Below, one piece after another: positions 56,347 to 64,000 of a stretch of DNA of 64,000 bases. Source of the stretch: Rhexocercosporidium sp. MPI-PUGE-AT-0058 (taxonomy: Eukaryota; Ascomycota; Leotiomycetes; Helotiales); assembly GCA_020746875.1 (NCBI GenBank), contig JAGTJL010000008.1:2666001-2730000 (forward strand). Reading direction: 5' to 3'. The position numbers and the translations under genes were made by a program. The notes under the pieces are model-generated. The model saw only the letters and a program-made list of their open reading frames with translations. It did no database searches and had not been told where the DNA came from. Each line of letters starts with the position of its first letter. Position 1 is the stretch's first letter.

Positions 56347-57775
56347 GCAGCCAAACAGAGCACATAGAAACAAAACATAGTACGGCGTACATATGGGAAC
56401 TTGGGACAGACAGAACTGCACTGGACATAACACAGGAGTGAAACGGAGTTCTGGGCTAGGAAAGGCAGGTAATGAACGGACAACTGGATGGGAAAATGCA
56501 TCTACCTGTATACCACACCTGCCGGAGATGTCCTGGGGAATATCGTTGCGATGATTGCATTTGTACGAAGATTCGATTAGGAACAGAAATTTCTTGGAGC
56601 TGGGCAGGACCGGACTGGTGGGCATATGGATATGGATATGGGTGTATCTGAGGATTGAGGGTTTGATTTGGGAATCATCGGCGCTCTCCTTTTTCGCGTG
56701 GTGTGTTGGTAGAGGGAGAGCATTTGTGTGTGTAGACAATGCAATGGAATCCGATTGAACTAAGATGCATGTTTTGTCTCTGCTGTACCTGTCTTTACTG
56801 CACCTACATGATGTCTATTGGTGACATCATGGTGAGACCAACGGGAGATAACCGGGAAAGGATTTCGGGCTGGACCCTCCTTCAGGTTATTCAGCAGCAG
56901 GCTGGTCCACGTATTGCGATGAAACGTGACCTGCGGTACTTTGAGTTGACTTTCTTTTTATTGTTGAGCGACAGCATAAGCAGAGACAGGAGAGAATGAA
57001 TAGGGCGTTCTGGTGTACCTGCTAAGTACAAGCTCAAGCGTGCGTGCTTTTGCAAAGGCTCCCGAACCAAACAGAGAGCAAAATATCAACGAGTGTGATT
57101 CAACGACCGTTAAATCAATCGCCTATACAAAAGCATGTTCATAGACCTCTTCTTCGCTCTAAGTTTATGCTCCCTCGGTAGAAAGACTTGAACATTTGCA
57201 ATCGATGACGATCTGTGAATCTTGCGAATGCGTCTCAACCCTCACAGTTGCATTGCCATAGGAGTACCATTTTGCCGCTTCTAATGGTAAAAATGCAAGA
57301 CTGAACTCGTAGGTTAGTCAAGCTCCTTTAAGTTGTCCTGCTCCTTCATCTCGTTCTGTCGCAGCAGAAGTTGCTCCCATATTCATAGACTGCGGACTGG
57401 TTGGCTATACAGCGTTTATTATTCAGAGGACAGCAGGGGGTGATAGATCTGTGACGGGTGCGCTTTCTGATTTCGGTGTAGGCTCTCCTTGATCTAAGAA
57501 CGGAGGAACTTTGAGGATGTCGACATGAGCAGAGCGAAGCACGGCATCGTTTGACAGAATGTATCGAAAGTGAATGTTACTTGCAAGACAAGACTCGCAG
57601 CGCAGGTTCAGTTCCATCCAGGAAACGCGGTCTATTATCGATTCGTGAAAGTCTCTCAAAATATCGTGGTATCTGTTAGTTTCACTCGTCTTTATCCTAA
57701 CTTCATCAATGTTTTCATCCACGAGTCCGTTGGATTGTCGCGTTCAGTGACGATGATGATTTATTCCCCGCCACA
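56347..57775. other. convergent 3' intergenic region
   Basis: 1.4 kb between two gene ends. A 99-codon minus frame (57423-57722) has no domain. No repeat or RNA gene seen. Confidence 0.4.
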
Positions 57776-58351
57776 TCAAAACGTAAGCGTATGATTCCTA
57801 AACGGTATCAAAGCCATGACAACGGTAGGCACATAAGCTGTCTCTCTCGTAATGACATTGCCCGTCAAAAACCCCACATTCCCATCCCCTTGCTTGGAAT
57901 TAACTTGCCCGAAAACCAAATCATCCGCAGGACCCAGCTCCATGCCATCTCTCACCAATCTCGCCACCTCCTCAGGCTGATAGTACGATCCCGTTCTTGC
58001 TTTTCCAACCCTCCCTGCCTTGCCAATCACGACGATCCAAGCGAACAGCTCCAACGACCCCGCTGTCTTCTCCGGCGTGTCTTCAACCCCACCTTCGATC
58101 CCGACCCAGTAATCAGCATCTGGTTCTTTCTCCTTTGCATTCTGTGCTCGGTTGAGGGCACCTTGGAGTGTCTCCTTACTGGTGAAGGGCTGTTCAGCGA
58201 CGCCTGAAGGTACGCTGACGCCTCTGGCGGTGTAGGTGTTTGCTGGGAACATTGCTTGGAATCCTTTGAGAGCTGCGGAGATCTTGACGGGATTCTTGGA
58301 GGCTACGATGATTGTCTCTGTGGTGGAGCTTGCGGGCACCACAGTCTCCAT
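57776..58351 (-). CDS. inosine/xanthosine triphosphatase (YjjX-type NTPase)
   Basis: House-cleaning NTP pyrophosphatase/phosphatase that removes ITP and XTP. Intronless, 191 residues from Met 58351. Seen in order: TIIVASKNPVKISAALKGF, VAEQPFTSKETLQGALNRAQ, DADYWVGIEGGVE, ELFAWIVVIGKAGRVGKART, YYQPEEVARLVRDGMELGPA, DDLVFGQVNSKQGDGNVGFL and TRETAYVPTVVMALIPF. These are the YjjX/NTPase_I-T signature segments. The frame is open upstream to a Met at 58435 with 28 extra residues rich in His/Gln, which might be a weak targeting sequence; the internal Met matches the usual family start. No functional neighbour. Confidence 0.93.
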   Translation of the reverse strand: METVVPASSTTETIIVASKNPVKISAALKGFQAMFPANTYTARGVSVPSGVAEQPFTSKETLQGALNRAQNAKEKEPDADYWVGIEGGVEDTPEKTAGSLELFAWIVVIGKAGRVGKARTGSYYQPEEVARLVRDGMELGPADDLVFGQVNSKQGDGNVGFLTGNVITRETAYVPTVVMALIPFRNHTLTF

Positions 58352-58915
58352 GGTTGAGGATGTGAAGGTTCTGGGAGATAAGAAGTGCCGATGTTGATGA
58401 TGGATTTGGAGATACTGTAACTTATGGTTTCGCAAATTAGTCAGAAGTTGTTAAGCGAGAAGTTCGGTCACTACCCCAGAGCATCCCCTCTCTTTGAGAA
58501 AGCCTATTGGTATTCCCGCCTGCTGCGAATTCTTCGGAAGCTATCTGGTGTCTAAATTGTCCTCTTTTCTTCTAATGGCATATAGTGAAGGGCAATGTCA
58601 AGAGCAATTTTGCTTCAGGAGGAGGAATTGCCAGACTGTATTACGGATTGCCGATTATTGAAAGAATGTTTGTTTTTTTATCCCTTCCACAATACCTACA
58701 TATTCTATAATATAACTAAGTCTCTTCCCCATAACTACATTACCGACGGGCGTAATTAGGAACCTAAGATCCAATGCGTATGTCCCCCAAAATAATACGG
58801 CAAGGACAGACCAGAGACAAATACATATTGTGAGTTACCATTCCCCTGCTGGCCAGCAGCCCAAATCCGATTTCTAGTCCCATTCCCGGCTAGAAATATC
58901 TTCTAAGATGCTTCA
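58352..58915. other. intergenic
   Basis: 560 nt, AT-rich around 58660-58720. No gene or RNA seen. Confidence 0.45.
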
Positions 58916-59705
58916 TTAGTTGGTAGCTGGGGCACCACCAGCAGACCCAACAGTGAGAGGGAATGTAACCGCAGTCATTGAGGTGACCCCAGCGTTATCC
59001 AAGGCAGATTGAGAAAGTTGGGTGATGCTGGGAAGAATGTTTGGGTTCCTAGATCATGTTAGTATATATGATTCATTCGGAAGTAAGATTCTTACCTGGC
59101 TGACTCAATGGCTGGAAGAGCTGCGGCAGCGGTCTCTGGAGTTGGGTCGTTCTGGATCGTCATGAGTCCATCGAGAACGGCTGGGGTGTTCTTCACAATC
59201 AAGGCGTTGGATTTTGCTCCAGCACTACCCGCAGCTGTTGCGAGTACATTTCGTCTCTGATCCTCATCTGACTCGGCTTGGAAAGCAACTGTGGCAAGTT
59301 GTCTGATCTTCTCAGGATCGGTCTAAAATGTTGAGCGGAAGGTCATTGATTATAGAAGATCTTGCCTACCTCAGTACCAAGAGTGTTCAATGAAGCGGAA
59401 ACAGTCATGGCGTCATTGGCGAAGGCACCAGCAGCATACATGACAGCTGCGGCGTTGGAGTTACCCTGGACAGTAGCTGGAGTACCAGCTGAGTTTGGCG
59501 TGCTTGCATCGGCGCTAGGAGATGCTTTGGCAGCGGGTGCAGAAGACTTAGCAGCGGCGCCCGATGACGCACCTGAAGCTCCCTTTGCTGGTGCCTTTGG
59601 TGCTGTGCTGGCAGCTGCTTTGTTTGTAGATGTTGCCCGGATGTTCAAAGGAGCAGCAACTGAGGTGCCGATCAAGGAGAGGAGAACGATGGAGAGGAAC
59701 TTCAT
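58916..59705 (-). CDS. small secreted Ala/Ser-rich protein, fungal family of unknown function
   Basis: Exons 59705-59370, 59322-59096 and 59048-58916; both introns are 47 nt with GTAGGC/GTAAGA donors and TAG acceptors, in phase, 231 residues. Signal peptide MKFLSIVLLSLIGTSVAAP. Then a low-complexity Ala/Ser/Pro/Lys stretch (KAAASTAPKAPAKGASGASS), and a helical domain: AAAVMYAAGAFANDAMTVSA, SLNTLGTE|TDPEKIRQLATV, AFQAESDEDQRRNVLATAA, AESARNPNILPSITQLSQSAL-type end. The same domain occurs in other secreted proteins of filamentous fungi in my recollection, but its role (wall, surface or effector) is unknown. No Cys in the mature part, so it is not a disulfide-rich effector. Confidence 0.82.
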
Positions 59706-60758
59706 TTTGCTGTTGGAGTCGGTTGAAAGATGTAATTAGCGAGAAAGGTTGACTGTATTAGAGAATTAGAAAGAAGTATTCGACCGGCGAATGAGATTAT
59801 AGAAATTAAATGTTGGATTGAGCTGGAATGTTGTACTGAAGAAGGGAGGGTCATCTTGAAAGTATAGCAGAGTTATATATCCCCAAAAAAATTCACGAGT
59901 TTTGTATTTCATATCGCAAGAGATGGAAATTTCATCTCGATCACCTGGCAGACTCGTTCAAAACTTCCATCGCTATTATTTGTTTAGGCTTCGTTTGATC
60001 CATATGTTTGTGCTGATGTTTACATTTCGCAACCTGACGTTACTAGCTTTGCAGTTTGACATCCCCAGGTATTCACTCAGAAATGGCATTTCTTCAGTGA
60101 CAAGAAGATGCAGGGACATGGCGAACTCTTGCCCCCCAAGCACATGATGCGATGCGATAAACAATGTTGCGATTGGCCTGAGTTGCTTCGCTTAAAAACG
60201 ATCCATTGTCAACACCTCAAACAATTTGCGCACGGCTGGGGAGGCTAGGTGGAACAGGAATAGCCCGACATCCGTCCACAAACGAGTAGTGTTTCTTCGA
60301 TTTATTCTAAAGCGGCCTTTTAAGGGTCCTTACCTAGCCTGTTTGACTTCGCTTGAAACATCCTCAGTCGTGTCCTCTGTCATTGATGCGATGGATAAGC
60401 CAAGCCTTCAAAGGACGTGCCTCCCGTTCTTTACAATGCTTGTTCCCCCCATGCGAAAATCTTATGACGGGGCTCGTAATTCTCCTTTTCCGGTGTACTG
60501 ATCCCGGAGCTTGGAGGCTTGTGCGACCGGGAGGCTTATTTCCCGAACGAATTGAGCCTCTTACAATTCATCTTGTTTTCTTGCTACTTGTCTCCCTCAT
60601 CAAGACACTCTTCTGAGCCATCTCATCCAGCATCGTTAATTTCGCGTTATTCCTTTCTTTGCTTTCTTGTTATAGATTTTTGTATCCGTCAAGCTGGTCT
60701 TGATAATAATTTGCCCTACACGGAATTCTGTCGCCACTCGAGGCTCCTAATACGAATC
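59706..60758. other. intergenic between divergent secreted-protein genes
   Basis: 1.05 kb holding two promoters. A frame upstream of the next gene (from 60519) is open but does not look coding before the signal peptide at 60759. Confidence 0.45.
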
Positions 60759-61811
60759 ATGTCTATCAAATTTATCTTTCTCGTTGCTGCGTTGAGCCTC
60801 GGAACCCTGGTGGCCGCTCTGCCCACTGGTGCATCAAATTATCAGCAGTTGGGTCTTGCCAAAAGACAAAATTCTACCGCACCAGCTACGAACTCTTCGG
60901 GCCTAACAGATGTTGATATCCTACAATTGTGCGTGGAACCTTATGCCTGCAATAATTTCTAACGAATCACAGTGCTCTGACTTTGGAGAATCTTGAGGGC
61001 GCTTTCTACGCTCAAGGATTCAGCAAATTCCCCGATTCCGACTTCATGGCCTTGGGATTATCGTCAGCCGATGTCACAAATCTCAAGTCCATCGCCACAA
61101 CAGAGCAGACGCACGTCACTACCCTGACAGGTGCGATTGCGGGAGCTGGATTCAAGCCTGTACAGCCATGCACTTACAATTTTGGCTTCACAACAGCAGC
61201 GGCAATGGTAGCCACTGCCGGAAACTTGGAGAACATTGGAGTATCCGCGTACGTTGTGCGACGTTGAATTATCAGAACACAAACTAACAACACCTAGATA
61301 TCTCGGTGCAGCCCCTCTGGTACAAATGCCAGCAATTCTGACTGCCGCCGCGGAGATCTTGACTGTAGAAGCTCGTCATCAAACTTTGATTCGAACTCTT
61401 GCAAAAACTGCCGCTATTCCATCCGCATTCGATACTCCACTCGGCGTTCGATCCGTCTTTTCACTCGCCGCTCCTTTGATTTCTTCTTGCCCTGACGGTT
61501 CTAATCTGAAGATTACTGCATTTCCAACCCTCGCCTTGGCCCCAATACCCGCAATGGCCAACTCAACATCTATGCCAGTGGGAACAAGATTGACCGTGAT
61601 GGGAAGCCCGTCTGGGGCTACGAACTGTGCATTTTCCAACGGAGGGGCCCCTGGAGGGACAATTTACGTGACCTTCGAGAATAACGGGTGCACAGTTCCT
61701 CAGGGAGTTGCTGGCATCACTTATATGCACCTCACATCTTCTGCACCCCAAGGGAATATCTTGACTGACAGCATTGTTGTTGCGGGAGTGCAAGTACTCA
61801 ATGTTTCTTAG
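60759..61811 (+). CDS. secreted ferritin-like domain protein (Rds1-like)
   Basis: Exons 60759-60928, 60973-61248, 61298-61811; introns 44 and 49 nt (GTGCGT...CACAG, GTACGT...CTAG), in phase, 319 residues. Signal peptide MSIKFIFLVAALSLGTLVAA, then a KR site (LAKRQNSTAP) that could be cut by a Kex2-type protease. The ferritin-like helices read DVDILQ|FALTLENLEGAFYAQ, LGLSSADVTNLKSIATTEQT, HVTTLTGAIAGAGFKPV and ENIGVSA|YLGAAPLV, ILTAAAEILTVEARHQTLIR. Residues E in LENLEGAF, EQTH and EARH are the usual metal-ligand positions of this fold. The second half is beta-rich and may be a surface or adhesion module. Family members are stress- or sexual-development-induced; activity is unknown. Confidence 0.88.
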
Positions 61812-62418
61812 TCAATCGGTGGGAGGCATCAAGGGGAGAGTGATGGATAGAGACAGTTCGGAATTAATCAGGACATCAATTATAATAGCAAATGTATATT
61901 TCCACTCGTTGAATGTCTTCAGCATCGTTGCCGTGTTAATAGATAGCTAACCCGTCCAGGCCTCTGTACAGTTCAAAAGTTGTGTCTCCAGTTTTCGCAA
62001 GAACTATCAAACTTCAATCGCTTTGTTTCATCCGATCTTGCGGTCAGCGGAAAGAGCAAGGATGTTGGCTCGAATTCGGAGAACATCTGATCGAAGTTTC
62101 AAACTTTCTATGGAGCCGTTTCAAAACGGATGTTCGAAAGCAACCACGACGCTGTGGCGTTTGTTTCAGTGCTCTACACTGTTGACACATCGGATATGAG
62201 ATCTCGACTGCTCGCTTTTTGTCCATCCCCACGGTTCAATCTTCATTCCATCCCAATCAAGGAACAAAAATTACCATCCTCTTCCATTTTTAAGACTAGA
62301 TTGGTTGAATGCAAAGTCTCTTGCATATCCTCTCTATTGCTTATGCACATTAATTTTCGTCCCAATCATACTTTCTTGACCTGGATCAAGAATAATTCAC
62401 TGTAATACTCTCGTCAAA
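61812..62418. other. intergenic
   Basis: 600 nt between two secreted-protein genes on the same strand; nothing recognisable besides promoter-like AT-rich patches. Confidence 0.45.
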
Positions 62419-63429
62419 ATGAGAGTATTCAGACTTGTAGTCTTGTTGGAGCTATTCTCCATAGCCCAGGCAAGGGAAACTTGATCATCTCACTGACGAT
62501 CGCTAATTATCATAGGCTCAAGACCCGATCATCAGCGAATCGCCATTGATGACATCGGGAATCATTGCTCCTCCAGGAGCGCCTCCAGCACCGCCAGCAC
62601 CGCCAGCACCTCCAGCACCTCCAGGAGGGCCAGGAGGACCAATGCCACCTCCAGTCCCAGGTATGCCGAAAATGCCGAAAATGCCCAATATGCCCAATAT
62701 GCCAGGACCTGCAGGACCTGCGGGACCTGTTGCGACTGCAGCTGCTCAACCGGCGGGCGATCCGATCATCGACTTGAAATCACTCATGACAGCGGGTATC
62801 ATTGCTGGACCAATGAACCTGAATGGAGCTGCCGGAATTCCACAACCAGATGGCTTGCCTGCTCCACCAATTAATTCCGGCGCGCTTGCAGTTGCTGGAA
62901 TTGTTGGTGGTCAAGCAGCGGGAGCACAAGCAACGGTAGGTGATCGCTGCTCTCTTGTTCTGTGTTTCACACATTCCCCTAAACATCTTGAGTCACTTGA
63001 CAAATTGCGTCTGAAAGCAAGACTGACTCTTACTTTCCATAGTCACCTCCAACAATGTCAGCAACAAGCAGCTTAGCCGTGAGTACGGGGGTTTCTTCTG
63101 GTGCACCCTCACTTCCTCCAGGAATCAACTCCGCGACTTTGATGACAGCTGGGATATTGGCAAGCGCCTTGCCAACTTCCGAGGCCACTGTCGGTATTCC
63201 TCAACCAGCTGCAGCAAGCCCGAGTTCAATTCAGTCAGCCACGCTTGTCCCTGCTGGAATCGTTCAGGGCAATTCAACGTCGACAAGTCCGACTGGAGGA
63301 GTCCAACCACAACCTGCTGCAGGGAATTCGACAGTACCGGGGACCAGTATGGCCATGGGAAAGACGATTGTGCTGGAAATGACAGTCTTGGTAGGGTGCG
63401 TCGTGGCAGTTGCAGTCGTCTTGGTTTAA
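62419..63429 (+). CDS. secreted repeat protein with collagen-like tract, possible GPI anchor
   Basis: Unknown family. Exons 62419-62469, 62516-62935, 63043-63429, 285 residues. The first intron would be GC-AG (CAG|GCAAGG...TCATAG, 46 nt); without it the signal peptide MRVFRLVVLLELFSIAQA runs into TGA. Intron 2 is 107 nt, GTAGGT...CATAG. After the signal peptide come a Pro/Ala/Gly tract (GAPPAPPAPPAPPAPPGGPG), Met-Pro repeats (GMPKMPKMPNMPNMPG) and a collagen-like GPAGPAGP. Five copies of a short hydrophobic repeat follow the pattern (S/A)LMTxGIIA: PLMTSGIIA, SLMTAGIIA, ALAVAGIVG, TLMTAGILA, TLVPAGIVQ. Between them GIPQP recurs twice. The C-terminus is hydrophobic (VLEMTVLVGCVVAVAVVLV) after Ser/Thr/Asn-rich sequence, as in GPI proproteins. 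Probably cell-wall or surface located; function unknown. Confidence 0.75.
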
Positions 63430-64000
63430 TTGGCAATTGGACATTTTCGGTTATCTGCAAATGTTTGTTTACTACGCTTGAAGACTGCGCCTCGAGAAAT
63501 CGTTGCTGTGTACATAGAATGAGTTCATGAGGGGGAAGAATGACTTGTAGTGCTTATTCGTCGAAGTAACTCGATCTTTTCTTTTACTAGCCATCTATGC
63601 GTTCGTAGATGCCAAGTTTTGAGATAGCGACACGGTATTGCTGAGAAGCAAATGTCTGTGGACTCTGTTGTACCCCGCTGTTTACGATTTTATGAATCTG
63701 TGAACACGGTCAGCCGTATGTGAATCTTGTCGAGTCTCCGGCAATGCGAGATGTAGACAACTTGCCCCAACAGCGATCCTCCCACGTATGGCACCATGAA
63801 TTGTCGTTTTCGTGAACGATTCCCCTCGCACCAATTGACGAAAAACTCGCCTCGCAAGACATGCGCTACTTTGTCGATCGATATCCTCGATCCGGCTCCA
63901 ATATTTGCCGGAGTATCCCTAGGAGCCGTACCCTAGTACGTGATCTACGAACGCATGCCATGCTCCTGGAGTTTCAGGCTGAGTCACTGGAATGGAACGC
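63430..64000. other. right-end intergenic sequence
   Basis: 570 nt to the window edge without a recognisable gene, RNA or repeat. Confidence 0.45.

Overview
The window reads as nuclear DNA of a filamentous ascomycete (Pezizomycotina, perhaps Leotiomycetes; the class is a guess). Nearly every gene has short spliceosomal introns of about 45-180 nt with GT...CTRAC-like branch...AG signals, wobble positions favour C/T, there is a split eukaryotic tRNA-Gly, and the genes include a siderophore acyltransferase, a fungal lipoxygenase, an MCU uniporter and a Zn2Cys6 activator. Intron-exon models below were built by hand from splice signals, reading phase and family knowledge; none was checked against RNA.

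Layout. 1-0.8 kb: 3'-truncated 2OG-Fe(II) oxygenase (-). 2.1-3.0 kb: tubby-like protein (+). 3.4-3.9 kb: fragmentary membrane-protein model. 5.8-7.6 kb: intact APH-type phosphotransferase, followed by a small gene graveyard (7.8-10.1 kb) with a broken APH gene, an AT-rich possibly RIP-mutated island and a broken FAD oxidase start. 11-21.6 kb: small-molecule enzymes (MDR reductase, pirin with a tRNA gene inside its intron, GNAT, PhyH-type dioxygenase, FAD monooxygenase, YdcF-like protein). 22-32.3 kb: housekeeping block: unknown Cys-rich-tailed protein, TFIIH subunit Tfb1, 2-oxoglutarate dehydrogenase E1 and the mitochondrial calcium uniporter. 32.3-40.3 kb: gene-poor, one unknown two-exon gene. 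40.3-47.4 kb: siderophore acyltransferase, secreted lipoxygenase, and a catalase carrying an in-frame TAG. 49-58.4 kb: Zn2Cys6 activator, DSC complex rhomboid subunit Dsc2, ING/Pho23-type PHD protein, ITPase-like NTPase. 58.9-63.4 kb: three secreted proteins in a row.

How the genes work together: there is no clear biosynthetic cluster or defence island. Functional links that can be argued are the E1 subunit of 2-oxoglutarate dehydrogenase next to the mitochondrial calcium channel, an oxidative/iron neighbourhood (siderophore enzyme, lipoxygenase, catalase), and the run of secreted proteins at the right end.

Most notable: a single nonsense codon in an otherwise complete catalase; a tRNA-Gly gene antisense inside a 708-nt pirin intron; and a secreted protein built from a collagen-like Pro/Gly tract plus five copies of a short hydrophobic repeat, with a predicted GC-AG first intron. 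I did not find convincing evidence of a wholly new multi-gene system.
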